A stretch of 64,000 nt of DNA. It comes from Paraburkholderia kirstenboschensis. Its GTDB lineage: Bacteria > Pseudomonadota > Gammaproteobacteria > Burkholderiales > Burkholderiaceae. Positions 1-7,479 of the stretch are shown here, piece by piece. Location of the stretch: positions 210,847 to 274,846 of the forward strand of contig NZ_CAJHCR010000010.1 of the NCBI RefSeq assembly GCF_904848585.1. The letters are read 5' to 3'. How positions within the stretch are numbered: position 1 is the first letter of the stretch; every line of letters begins with the position of its first letter. Position numbers and translations under genes: made by a program. The notes under the pieces were generated by a model. That model did no database searches. It was not told the DNA's origin and worked only from the letters and a program-made list of their open reading frames with translations.

Positions 1-1230
1 GGCTTGCAGGTACGCAGAAGCGCCTACAGGAGGCTGCTCGCGCTGCGGACGGGGAATCGGGTTGCCGTTCTCGTCGAGGCTGTTGAAAGGCAGATACGCC
101 TTGTTATCCTTGTTCGCGTTCGCCCACTCGTCCTCATAACCCTCGATCGCCTCAGCGGGCGCGACATAAGGCGTCTTGGTCTGCAACGCGATGTATTCGA
201 CGTTGGCCGACGTCATGTAGTTGTACATGCGCTGGCCGTCTTTCATGTTGCGCGTGTGGCCTTTGCGCTCAACCTTGCCGTTGATGACGATCTCTTCGCC
301 CACCACGCGCACGATTGGCAGATAGCGGCCCGGCCATTCCTTACGGTCGATGATCTTGTCGCCGGCGATCTTGAACCACTCGAAATGCGGCTCAGTGACG
401 CCGCGCTTCTTCACGCTATCGTCATCCTGCAACGCTTTGCGCTCTTTCTCGTCCTCGACGTCTGACAGCTTCATCGGCCCGCGCGTCGGATGGTTGATCA
501 GCGTGTCGGTCTCCTCGGCGCGGCGGAAGTATTCGCACACGCGCACGTGATCTTTCTCAAGCCACGGATCGCCGGTCGCTTCCATCGGGAACGAGACGCT
601 TGCCGGGTCTGCCTCCGGATACATCGCCTCGTATTCGTCCTTCGGCACGTCCTCGAACACGAAGCCGAACTTGGCGTCAGCGCCGTCAGCCGACTGAATA
701 TCCGGGTCCAGATAGACGCTCAGCGGATCCTTGACACGACGGATGAAGATTTCCTGCTCGAACGAGCCATCGTGCGCATAGTCAGTGATCACACGCCAGT
801 ACCCGAGGCCGCCCTGAACGGCAAACTCGGTCGCCGTGTCATAGGCAATCTCGGCGTGCGAGTTGTATTCGACGTGACGCATGATGCCGTCCAGAATCTT
901 CGCGATCTGGATATCCGCCTGTCCGTCGATCGGCAGCGTCTTGATGCTCGGCTTGTTCTGCTTCGCGTCGTTGATGATCTGGAGGTTGTGCTGTCGCACC
1001 TTGTTGATCGTGAGGCACGGGCGCGCGTCGCCGTCGCGAGACTGGCGAATCCGGTCTGGCCATTGCCAGTTGTTATCCGGGTCGCCGTTCGCAAACTTCA
1101 TGTCCTCGACGAACAGCTTGCGGAAGTTTTCCTCGGCGTCCTGGCAACGGTCGAACCTATCCTTAGCTTCCTTGACGATCGGGTCCAGCCCGCTCGCCTC
1201 AGCGTCGTCGGATTTGCGTTTACGTGCCAT
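1..1230 (-). CDS. Phage portal protein, P22 type (3' part off window)
   Basis: The frame is open from an ATG at 1230 to the window edge, giving 410 N-terminal residues (starts MARKRKSDDAEASGLDP). The sequence resembles the P22-type portal family of podoviruses: an N-terminal segment of the type DRFDRCQDAEENFRKLFVED, a DNNWQWPD stretch, and a long region with aromatic and acidic residues. The portal dodecamer forms the DNA entry channel at one capsid vertex and docks the terminase. The start follows an AAGG-type ribosome site, and the upstream gene stops immediately before it (TAAATG), so the two are coupled. The C-terminus lies outside the window. Confidence 0.85.
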   Translation of the reverse strand, partial: MARKRKSDDAEASGLDPIVKEAKDRFDRCQDAEENFRKLFVEDMKFANGDPDNNWQWPDRIRQSRDGDARPCLTINKVRQHNLQIINDAKQNKPSIKTLPIDGQADIQIAKILDGIMRHVEYNSHAEIAYDTATEFAVQGGLGYWRVITDYAHDGSFEQEIFIRRVKDPLSVYLDPDIQSADGADAKFGFVFEDVPKDEYEAMYPEADPASVSFPMEATGDPWLEKDHVRVCEYFRRAEETDTLINHPTRGPMKLSDVEDEKERKALQDDDSVKKRGVTEPHFEWFKIAGDKIIDRKEWPGRYLPIVRVVGEEIVINGKVERKGHTRNMKDGQRMYNYMTSANVEYIALQTKTPYVAPAEAIEGYEDEWANANKDNKAYLPFNSLDENGNPIPRPQREQPPVGASAYLQA

Positions 1231-1437
1231 TTAGCCTGCCTTCCGGATGCGCGACAAATTCGCCTCTGCAACCTGTGCGCGCTTTTCGCCGTGAGGAAAC
1301 GACCAGTCGCCAATGCACTCAACCTCCGTCATCCGGTCATCACGACCGTTTCCGACTACCAACACCTGTCGATTGATGAGGTCAGGCATTCCCGATCGGA
1401 CGACATATAACGTCTCGCCTTGTGCGTATTGACTCAT
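1231..1437 (-). CDS. Small phage protein between terminase and portal
   Basis: Encodes 68 residues beginning MSQYAQGETLYVVRSGMPD. I do not recognise a family. It sits between the large terminase and portal genes, starts two bases after the terminase stop and ends flush against the portal start. This tight packing supports it as a real gene in the late operon. A longer version starting at 1452 would overlap the terminase; the ATG at 1437 fits the spacing better. The composition (short beta-rich N-terminus, basic C-terminus) gives no functional hint. Confidence 0.6.
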   Translation of the reverse strand: MSQYAQGETLYVVRSGMPDLINRQVLVVGNGRDDRMTEVECIGDWSFPHGEKRAQVAEANLSRIRKAG

Positions 1438-1439
1438 GA

Positions 1440-2768
1440 TTAGCTCATCCATCCGCCAGCGCCACCTGATGGGCTACGGACAACGGGTTTAGGTTTCGGA
1501 GGGGTCGGCTCTTCCCATATGACGCAACCGAGGCCAAATCCATCGGCGCCATGGCTGGCCCAATCGTGCTCTGGACCAAGCCCAATGCCGCGCGCCTGAT
1601 CGCGCTTTTCGTGATACCAGCCGAGCGCGTCACGGCCTTTTTCAGTCGTCTCTGCGTTAAAGCGGATCTGCGGGAAAAGCACGCGCGCACGCTCGATACG
1701 CTGCATCGCTGCGCCTTTGCCCTGATTGGGTACCACCGTCACCTTGTATCCAGCGGCCTTCAACGCGGACTGATACGAGACGTCATAAACCTTGTCCTGC
1801 GTCGATCCATCATGCGGCAACCAGAACTGCGCGCGATCAGGCGTGTAACCCTCGGCCCGACACCACGCTACGTGCGCATCGACTGGCTGACCGACTACCT
1901 CGTAGTAATTCACGATCCGGATCTCGCGCCCGATGAACTGCATCGCCCAGATCACGAACGCATCAGCACGTGCGCCTGTCCCGCCGATGTCGCAGATAAG
2001 GCGAATCGTCATCAGTGGGTCGGCCGGGAAAAAGCCGATTCGGCCCTGCTCTTTCGCCGCGGCCAGGTGCTTCGTGAAGTACGCTCCTTCGAGCGCGGTC
2101 ACATACCCGCCTTCCCATATGTGATCGCACTGTTCCGGCCGCTCGTCGAGATCAGTCTGACGGTCGCGCTGCAGCTTTCGCGGAAACTTTGGGTTGTCGC
2201 GCCAATTAAGCTCGACCACCTTCACGCGAGGGCTCTCGGTGTACCTGAAGCGCTTTTCGACCGCCGCCGTCTTCCGCTTCGGGTTCCACGTCACCCACAG
2301 CTCAGCGTTCCAGTCGTCGCCCTCTTCCCGGAGCGTCGGTATCAGCGTGGTGAACGCTTCATCGGTTACCGGCTCGGCCTCATCGACCCAACACAGCAAG
2401 ATCCGACCTTTCGACTTGACCGACGCGATGTTCCGATCAAGACCAGAGAACGCGAACGAAATCCGTCCGTCACGACTCTTGATGTACTTTTCACCAATCT
2501 CGTAATACGCGGCCAGAAACGGCTCCTCTTCAATCGCCCGCTTCACTTCCTCGAGCGAGGAGTCTTCAAGCGAGTTCATGAACTGCCGGGCGCAAAGCAA
2601 AATTCCTGTGATTCCTGCGGTACCGTAGATGTACCCACGCACCGCAGCCATCTTTGCGAAGCTGCGCGTCTTGGCCGAACCACGACCGCCGTATGCCCCG
2701 CGTACGTCCGCTTCTCCAGCAAATACCGGAATCAGCTTGCGCGGAAGATCAATTTGCGCCGTTGTCAT
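1440..2768 (-). CDS. terL: Phage terminase large subunit (PBSX family)
   Basis: A 442-residue DNA-packaging motor. Near the N-terminus there is an atypical Walker A loop (GGRGSAKTRS, about residues 27-36), followed by a Walker B-like segment (ILLCWVDEAE, about 123-132) whose acidic pair would drive ATP hydrolysis. The C-terminal half has an RNase H-like nuclease start (ICDIGGTG) and a later LPHDGSTQDK segment, as in PBSX/Terminase_3 proteins that cut concatemeric DNA. Its length is normal for the family. The start overlaps the end of the small-subunit gene by 20 bases, the usual terS-terL arrangement. Confidence 0.9.
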   Translation of the reverse strand: MTTAQIDLPRKLIPVFAGEADVRGAYGGRGSAKTRSFAKMAAVRGYIYGTAGITGILLCARQFMNSLEDSSLEEVKRAIEEEPFLAAYYEIGEKYIKSRDGRISFAFSGLDRNIASVKSKGRILLCWVDEAEPVTDEAFTTLIPTLREEGDDWNAELWVTWNPKRKTAAVEKRFRYTESPRVKVVELNWRDNPKFPRKLQRDRQTDLDERPEQCDHIWEGGYVTALEGAYFTKHLAAAKEQGRIGFFPADPLMTIRLICDIGGTGARADAFVIWAMQFIGREIRIVNYYEVVGQPVDAHVAWCRAEGYTPDRAQFWLPHDGSTQDKVYDVSYQSALKAAGYKVTVVPNQGKGAAMQRIERARVLFPQIRFNAETTEKGRDALGWYHEKRDQARGIGLGPEHDWASHGADGFGLGCVIWEEPTPPKPKPVVRSPSGGAGGWMS

Positions 2769-3345
2769 CCATTGGCACCAGTTCCACGCGCCTGACGTCC
2801 GTCGACGGATCGCGCGGCTTGTTCAGTTCCTTCACGGTTTCTTTATTCGCGTTCAGCAGATTGACTGCAATCTCGCTCGACTCGTTCGCCATCTTCGTGA
2901 GCACCGCAATACCCTTCAGCGTTTCAATGCCGGCTTGGTCGAGGGGCTTAGCGTCATCGATCTCAGAGACCTTCATGTGCGCGATGCCCGACAGCCGGTG
3001 AGCAGTCGCAGCACCGTATTCCGCAGCAGACGCCAGATGGCCACTAATGTTCATCAGCTTCTGCGCCAAGTCGCTCACGATCTGCTGTCGCGAAATCGGC
3101 AGCGCGGATATTTCCGCGGATATTTCACGCACGGCCTTATCAGCGTTGAGTTTCGCATCCGCCAGTTCCCGTAAGCTTTTCGCGGACTTTTCGTCTGCGG
3201 ACTTTTGCGGATTTATCTTGCGGCGAATCGCAGCCTCGTCAACGCTGAACTCCTTGGCAAGAGATCGGACGGATTCACCATCGACGAGATGGCGCCGTTC
3301 GATCTCTACCCATTGTTCTGGCGTGAGCGAAGACTTGCGACCCAT
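2749..3345 (-). CDS. terS: Phage terminase small subunit candidate
   Basis: A 198-residue protein with an N-terminal helix-turn-helix (about residues 8-45, LTPEQWVEIERRHLVDGES then VRSLAKEFSVDEAAIRRKI), a helical middle with heptad-like spacing, and a polar C-terminus. A DNA-binding N-terminus plus a helical oligomerisation core, encoded directly upstream of and overlapping the large terminase, is the standard layout of small terminases that recognise the packaging site. No catalytic motif is expected. The call rests on position and architecture; I cannot match it to a named subfamily. Confidence 0.72.
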   Translation of the reverse strand: MGRKSSLTPEQWVEIERRHLVDGESVRSLAKEFSVDEAAIRRKINPQKSADEKSAKSLRELADAKLNADKAVREISAEISALPISRQQIVSDLAQKLMNISGHLASAAEYGAATAHRLSGIAHMKVSEIDDAKPLDQAGIETLKGIAVLTKMANESSEIAVNLLNANKETVKELNKPRDPSTDVRRVELVPMDDNGAN

Positions 3346-3360
3346 CTTTCAAGTGGCCGT

Positions 3361-3768
3361 TTAGAGAACAGCCTGGATATGCCCGAGGATCTGCTCGAAC
3401 TCATCGATCACGATCCGCTCGCCGTTCTTGAGCTTGGAGTGCATCGCTGCGAGCTTGTGCGCGAGCAGCATCAGGTGCGATTCGCGCGGCAGCGGTTCGG
3501 ACTCAGCCTCGGCGACGGGCTCGGCCAGCACCGGCGCATCAATGACCGGCGACGCGTTCAACAGCACGTTGCCCGTAACGGCAGGCTTAGCAGCACCAGC
3601 GGGCGACGTGCCCGCATCGGCGTTTCCCGCTTCAACCGCGACCTGTAGAACAGCCGGTGTCTGCGAAACAGCAGGCTCCGCAGGCACATCGGGTGCGATC
3701 TGCTGCGGCTCGGTGCTGCTCGGCGCTGCATCGTTCAGGCTTGCTGCTTCTGCAATCGGATCGCTCAT
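3361..3768 (-). CDS. Phage hypothetical protein, Ala/Pro-rich
   Basis: Encodes 135 residues from an ATG preceded by GGAG at good spacing; a TTG 12 bases upstream is in frame but less likely. The first two thirds are a disordered Ala/Pro/Glu/Val-rich stretch. The last 45 residues (SHLMLLAHKLAAMHSKLKNG onward) look helical, ending in a possible amphipathic helix IVIDEFEQILGHIQAVL. It lies directly upstream of the terminase genes in the same orientation. No function can be assigned. Confidence 0.6.
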   Translation of the reverse strand: MSDPIAEAASLNDAAPSSTEPQQIAPDVPAEPAVSQTPAVLQVAVEAGNADAGTSPAGAAKPAVTGNVLLNASPVIDAPVLAEPVAEAESEPLPRESHLMLLAHKLAAMHSKLKNGERIVIDEFEQILGHIQAVL

Positions 3769-3904
3769 GATCTGCTCCAAGGGTTGAAGGTGCTACGACA
3801 TGCGCCCTACGAGTTCCGGCAAGCCGGCGGAGGTCGGGCTTCCAGAACATTCGTAGCTGCCGCGGTTAGCGCACTCACGGCTTGCGAAGACGGCGTTTAA
3901 ACGA

Positions 3905-3928
3905 AAAAACCGCCCTAAGGCGGTTTTG
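3905..3928 (-). terminator. Rho-independent terminator downstream of the 3954-4304 gene
   Basis: A perfect 9-bp inverted repeat (AAAACCGCC / GGCGGTTTT, loop of 4) followed on the minus strand by a T-run. It separates the leftward gene ending at 3954 from the terminase operon starting near 3768. The A-run on the other side means it may work in both directions. Confidence 0.75.
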
Positions 3929-3953
3929 TGTTAGTGAGAACGTCGTCTCCGAA

Positions 3954-4304
3954 TCAGATCGCCGACGCCCAACCCTTAATCTTTTGATACGCAGTCATAC
4001 CCGCCTGATACTTCCCAGCCACTGTCGATTGACGATTCTGCAGGCCAATGCCGCCGTCCGGATCATTCGCCAATTCCGTAGCGAGACGCGTGAACTCATC
4101 CCAGACTGCGAGCATGTCGAGAGCCGCGTTTTTTGCGACAGATACCTGATCAAGGGTAAGGTCCGACTTCAACGAAACGATGTCCGTAAGAACCGCAGAC
4201 TGTCGTTCAATGCGGGCGATTGCGTCAGATGCGTACTGGGCAATCACTGCGTTATTTCGCGTAAACGAATCTTTAATATGTGCTTCTGCTGTTGCAATAT
4301 CCAT
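3954..4304 (-). CDS. Phage hypothetical protein
   Basis: Encodes 116 residues beginning MDIATAEAHIKDSFTRNNAV, almost entirely alpha-helical in character with few aromatic residues and no membrane segment. It starts after GAGGAG at good spacing and ends just before a terminator, so it is probably expressed from its own promoter or as the last gene of a short leftward unit. I do not recognise the family. Confidence 0.65.
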   Translation of the reverse strand: MDIATAEAHIKDSFTRNNAVIAQYASDAIARIERQSAVLTDIVSLKSDLTLDQVSVAKNAALDMLAVWDEFTRLATELANDPDGGIGLQNRQSTVAGKYQAGMTAYQKIKGWASAI

Positions 4305-4475
4305 GAGGCTCCTCGAAAGGTTTCTGTTATCAACGCCAGATCGAATCCAGCGCCGGAATTATCACAGAAACCGCTCTCAATGGTTGGATTGCCATCGTGA
4401 AGAGCGGCCGTAACGGCCTCATAAGGATGCCGACCTACTCCTCCCGATCGAGATAGCCCATCGTGAAACCGCCAT

Positions 4476-4628
4476 TTATGCTGCGGACTTCGGCTGACCC
4501 AAAATCTCTCGCAACTCATCGAGTCGATTTATCAGCGATGCCTTAAGCGCGGCGTCCATAGCGCGCACGTGCGTGATGTCCCGTTCCAGCGAATCGACAA
4601 TCCGCTGACCGTCCGGCGGGCTATCCAT
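4476..4628 (-). CDS. Short phage hypothetical protein
   Basis: A 50-residue helical peptide (MDSPPDGQRIVDSLERDITH onward, ending LREILGQPKSAA). The frame stays open upstream to 4733, but that part overlaps the well-supported opposite-strand gene at 4676 and reads like non-coding sequence, so the ATG at 4628 is preferred. Its ribosome site is poor. A real but tentative small gene; function unknown. Confidence 0.4.
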   Translation of the reverse strand: MDSPPDGQRIVDSLERDITHVRAMDAALKASLINRLDELREILGQPKSAA

Positions 4629-4675
4629 GTAATATTCCAGAGCCGGATAGGCCGGCACACAAAAGGAGAATCGAG

Positions 4676-4888
4676 ATGTCGAACGGTGGACCCGCTTTCC
4701 CAGTCCCAGAAATCTCAGCCAATGGACCGTCAAGACCCGTACAGGCTGCGGGCATAACTATCCGCGACTACTTCGCAGCAGCCGCTTTGCAGGGCATTCT
4801 GTCTGGCGATCAGGGTGGAAACTTCGACGCAAGTAACGTGCGCGTCGCATATCTATATGCCGACGAGATGATGAGACGGCGCGGGTAA
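4676..4888 (+). CDS. Conserved small phage protein (GITIRDYFAAAALQG type)
   Basis: Encodes 70 residues and starts after a strong AGGAG site. The sequence has the arrangement common in tailed phages: a short Pro-rich head, a TIRDYFAAAALQGIL core and a C-terminal AYLYADEMMRRRG helix. Proteins with this pattern are widespread in phages of Proteobacteria but have no assigned function as far as I know. It runs opposite to its neighbours. Confidence 0.75.
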   Translation: MSNGGPAFPVPEISANGPSRPVQAAGITIRDYFAAAALQGILSGDQGGNFDASNVRVAYLYADEMMRRRG

Positions 4889-4895
4889 AAGCACA

Positions 4896-4925
4896 AAGCC
4901 CGCTTTGCTTTCGCTCGGCGGGCTT
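4896..4925 (-). terminator. Hairpin terminator after the Q-like gene
   Basis: An 8-bp perfect inverted repeat (AAGCCCGC / GCGGGCTT) with a 14-base loop. On the minus strand it is followed by a T-rich tract. It lies about 50 bases beyond the leftward gene ending at 4978 and also between the convergent gene ending at 4888, so it could serve both. Confidence 0.55.
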
Positions 4926-4977
4926 CAGAGACAGTTTTCGAGACTGCCTATAAGCTACAGATTTTAATGCAGACTGT

Positions 4978-5403
4978 TCAATCAACGCACGAACTATTTT
5001 GCTCAACATTTCTTGAACACTGCGCACTCATAGTCTCTTGTGCTTTCTTTAGCGCTTTGCTCATCCTGATTGCGTCCTGGGCAAATCTTCGAGCCCGGTT
5101 ATAGACGGTGCCGCGGGCGCACTTCAGTTCAGCGGCGACCTGCTTGATCTTCGCGTCGTACCAGTAAACGCCAAGGAAGCATGCGGCCTCTTCCGATCGT
5201 CCCTCTTCGTCGAACAGGCCATGCAACGCCGAGTTGAAGAATGGCATCTCAGCATCGAGCCGCGCATCCGTTTCGCGCACCGCCGATCGTCGAGGCTGCA
5301 GCCTTGCCAGAATATTCAGCTTACCTGCCGGCACGTACAGACGGCGTGTCTGACTCCACCACAGCCAACGGTCGCAGTATGCATCGATTTGCTGTTCTGT
5401 CAT
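4978..5403 (-). CDS. Phage antitermination protein Q-like regulator
   Basis: A 141-residue protein beginning MTEQQIDAYCDRWLWWSQTRR. Its first half has aromatic W/Y clusters. Its C-terminal half carries a helix-turn-helix of the form IKQVAAELKCARGTVYNRARR (two helices around ELKC/ARGT). Length and architecture match small phage Q-type antiterminators that act at the late promoter. The position, upstream of the leftward late genes, fits. The frame extends further upstream to 5610, but the ATG at 5403 follows a GAGAG site and removes sequence that looks non-coding. Family membership is inferred from shape rather than a diagnostic motif. Confidence 0.55.
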   Translation of the reverse strand: MTEQQIDAYCDRWLWWSQTRRLYVPAGKLNILARLQPRRSAVRETDARLDAEMPFFNSALHGLFDEEGRSEEAACFLGVYWYDAKIKQVAAELKCARGTVYNRARRFAQDAIRMSKALKKAQETMSAQCSRNVEQNSSCVD

Positions 5404-5448
5404 CCAAGTTTCTCTCAAGATTTTGTTGACGCTGCCGTTAGACCTTTC

Positions 5449-5655
5449 ATGAACCTGAACATGACCATCCCCCAAGCCAAAGCAATCTTCGAATCCGCGA
5501 GCGCTGCCGCTGAAGCGAGCGTGGTCGCGCAGTTCGGAGAGTTCGACATCTTCAAACCGAGGCACTGCACCGCGTATGACGCAGCGCTGTTCGTCGTGCT
5601 GGAAGAACATTTCGGCGACATGACACTCCCGGAACTTCTAAGCATCGTCGGGTGA
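5449..5655 (+). CDS. Small phage hypothetical protein
   Basis: A 68-residue frame (MNLNMTIPQAKAIFESASAA onward, ending ELLSIVG) transcribed divergently from the Q-like gene. The predicted peptide is helical and has ordinary codon use. There is no convincing ribosome site; a second ATG at 5461 (MTIPQAK) is equally possible. No family recognised. The 5656-5926 stretch that follows holds no gene I can defend. Confidence 0.4.
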   Translation: MNLNMTIPQAKAIFESASAAAEASVVAQFGEFDIFKPRHCTAYDAALFVVLEEHFGDMTLPELLSIVG

Positions 5656-5926
5656 CATACAGGCGATAGGGCTTACGCAAATAACAACTTCCTGCGAATG
5701 ATCTGATTCATGATTTCGCACAGTTCCTTCGCTCGGCGCCTGCGACAGTCAGACGCGGCCCCACCTCGGGCAGCGGCTTCAGTATTTGCACGCGCAACCA
5801 ATGGTGACGTCGACCCGGCTCGATATCTCCGGCTGCGTCATGGGTCTCGACAGGACTTCGCAGATCAAACGCTATGTCGAGTTCTCGCGGTGAAGCTCTC
5901 GCTGTATGGGCACGGTGTATCCGCCA

Positions 5927-6304
5927 TCATTTGATCGATACATCAGGAACGATCGCTTCAGGCTTGAACGTTACTGCGTAGTGGTACACGCTGACGCTGG
6001 CCGGTTCAATCTGCTCGACAAAGTACGTCACGTTGTCTGACAGGCCAAGGAAGTGCTTCTTGTAGCTGTTGGGGCCCGTCTTGCATGTGACCGAAAGCTC
6101 CCGGCTCTTGTCCGCATTGCCGAGCGAGCACAGCCCTTCGATCTGCATCAGATAGCGATCCGTGATCCCATTGATGAATATGATCCGGCGCTCGATCTGA
6201 AAGTTGTCCGCCGCCTGGGACAGGTTATGCGACGCTACGTCGGCATCGTTGCTGCATGCGGCTAGCACAGTTAAACCCGCGAGCGCCAAAATGACCTTTT
6301 TCAT
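5927..6304 (-). CDS. Phage-encoded lipoprotein with beta-sandwich-like domain
   Basis: Encodes 125 residues. The N-terminus is a clear lipoprotein signal (MKKVILALAGLTVLAACSND, lipobox LAAC), so the mature protein would be anchored at Cys17. The mature part (DNFQIERRIIFINGITDRYL, CSLGN, SVTCK, KKHFLGLSDNVTYFVEQ) resembles a phage lipoprotein family common in temperate phages of Proteobacteria. The role is unknown; surface lipoproteins in prophages often alter the lysogen envelope or superinfection. Upstream ribosome site is weak. Confidence 0.75.
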   Translation of the reverse strand: MKKVILALAGLTVLAACSNDADVASHNLSQAADNFQIERRIIFINGITDRYLMQIEGLCSLGNADKSRELSVTCKTGPNSYKKHFLGLSDNVTYFVEQIEPASVSVYHYAVTFKPEAIVPDVSIK

Positions 6305-6345
6305 CGCGATTTTTGTCCGTAGCGAAAATGCGGGATTCTCCGCAG

Positions 6346-6570
6346 TTAAAACGTCGTCGGTTTGGCGATCGACCGGATCACCGCCATGAAGCCCTGCTGC
6401 AGGTTCGTCTTGCCGATTGCCAGCCAGCGCTTGTCGACCTCTGGAAGCGACTCGAGCGCTTCCAGTTCGACGCGGATGTCTTCTGCCATGTCCTTGATCG
6501 TGTTCATCGACGAGATCTCTTCCGGCGTGAGATCCCGGTAGCCCTTGATGTGTTGATGCTGGTTTTCCAT
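6346..6570 (-). CDS. acb2: Acb2-like cyclic-nucleotide sponge (anti-CBASS)
   Basis: A 74-residue helical protein (MENQHQHIKGYRDLTPEEIS onward). It matches the Acb2/Vs.4 pattern I know: an N-terminal IKGY(R), a downstream N-x-IK helix, a variable acidic hairpin, then D-x-R-W-x-AIGKT-x-L-x-x-GFM-x-x-(I/V)R-x-(I/V)A-x-P at the C-terminus. Tyr11 and Lys26 fall at the positions recalled as ligand contacts in the Pseudomonas phage protein. Acb2 hexamers sequester cyclic di- and trinucleotides, so CBASS effectors are not activated. It starts after AAGGAGAGCAG and sits between the lipoprotein and the antirepressor. Function is inferred from sequence similarity from memory. Confidence 0.8.
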   Translation of the reverse strand: MENQHQHIKGYRDLTPEEISSMNTIKDMAEDIRVELEALESLPEVDKRWLAIGKTNLQQGFMAVIRSIAKPTTF

Positions 6571-6666
6571 CTGCTCTCCTTTTCCGCGCTTGGGAAACTT
6601 GGTTAAAGTTTGCTGTACGTTGTACTAATTAATATATTTTGAGACATGTAGTCCGCGCCACCGTGT

Positions 6667-7434
6667 TTAAGCTGCGTCGCGCCCAATCATTGAGGTAACT
6701 TCAGCCGACCATTTGATTTGCTGGATCGGGACGCCGCTGCCCTGCTTCTTTCCCGCGTCGAAGATTCGCGCAAAGCGCCGGCCAGTTTCAGTTAATTCCC
6801 AGCACGCACCGCCCTTCACCTGGAAGCCTGCCGCCGCCAGACGCAGATTCATGCTGCGGGCAGATGTGCCAACTCGCTTTCCAAGCTCGGTAGGCGTGAA
6901 ATAGAGCGATTCCTGATTCTCGGCTACGAGATGGGTTTGCCCGAGCAATCCCAGCACATTCGTTCCGGTAAGGGATTGCACCGCCTGGTTGGCGCTGATC
7001 GCCGCGGCTTGCTTGTCGCACCCAATTAGGCGCGCAATTCGGAAGCACGGCTGGAAGAGTTTCGTGGCGTCGATGGTCTGGCTTACTGCAGACGTTTTCG
7101 ATGATCCGAAAGAGCCAGTTTTGCGGATGGTCGGCAGCACATCGTGCGTAACCCACCGCTTGAACCGCTTGGCCTCTTCCTTGGTGCTGCCGAGAATCAG
7201 CGCGTAGAGGCCTGATTCGTTGATATGGTTGATCCGTTGAACGCGACCGAGGTTGTCGATGCTCTCCATTTTCTGGAGGTCATCTTCGTCGACGTGCGAT
7301 TTGATCGCTTGTGACGGGTTACCCAGTTCCAGCGCCTCGCACACATCCGCGGCGTTGAACCATGTATCCCCTTGCTTATCCGCGATGATGCGAATTTCTT
7401 TGTTTTCGAAGCTACGTGTGATGATGCTATTCAT
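6667..7434 (-). CDS. BRO-N domain phage antirepressor
   Basis: Encodes 255 residues. The first ~110 residues form a BRO-N DNA-binding domain (ITRSFENKEIRIIADKQGDT, WFNAADVCEALELGNPSQAI, INESGLYALILGSTKEEAKRF, VLPTIRKTGSF). The C-terminal half has a winged-helix/antirepressor-like segment (YFTPTELGKRVGTSARSMNL then WELTETGRRFARIFD). Such proteins act as antirepressors or SOS-responsive regulators in temperate phages. The ATG at 7434 has an AGGAG site; an earlier in-frame ATG at 7491 lacks one. It is the first gene left of the hairpin array and could be regulated through it. Confidence 0.85.
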   Translation of the reverse strand: MNSIITRSFENKEIRIIADKQGDTWFNAADVCEALELGNPSQAIKSHVDEDDLQKMESIDNLGRVQRINHINESGLYALILGSTKEEAKRFKRWVTHDVLPTIRKTGSFGSSKTSAVSQTIDATKLFQPCFRIARLIGCDKQAAAISANQAVQSLTGTNVLGLLGQTHLVAENQESLYFTPTELGKRVGTSARSMNLRLAAAGFQVKGGACWELTETGRRFARIFDAGKKQGSGVPIQQIKWSAEVTSMIGRDAA

Positions 7435-7479
7435 TAAGACTCCTGTCAAGATATGTTGAACAGTTAAATGAAGACTCAG

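Noticed and set aside
490..1410. Plus-strand frame of 306 codons
   Set aside because: It is the complement of the portal gene, which has clear family similarity on the other strand.
1551..2795. Long plus-strand frame of 414 codons
   Set aside because: It is antisense to the large terminase, has no ribosome site, and its product is Arg/Leu/His-rich without family features.
5656..5926. Possible small gene between the phage lipoprotein and the 5449 gene
   Set aside because: Two overlapping frames are open (ending at 5893 and 5934) but neither has a usable start with a ribosome site.
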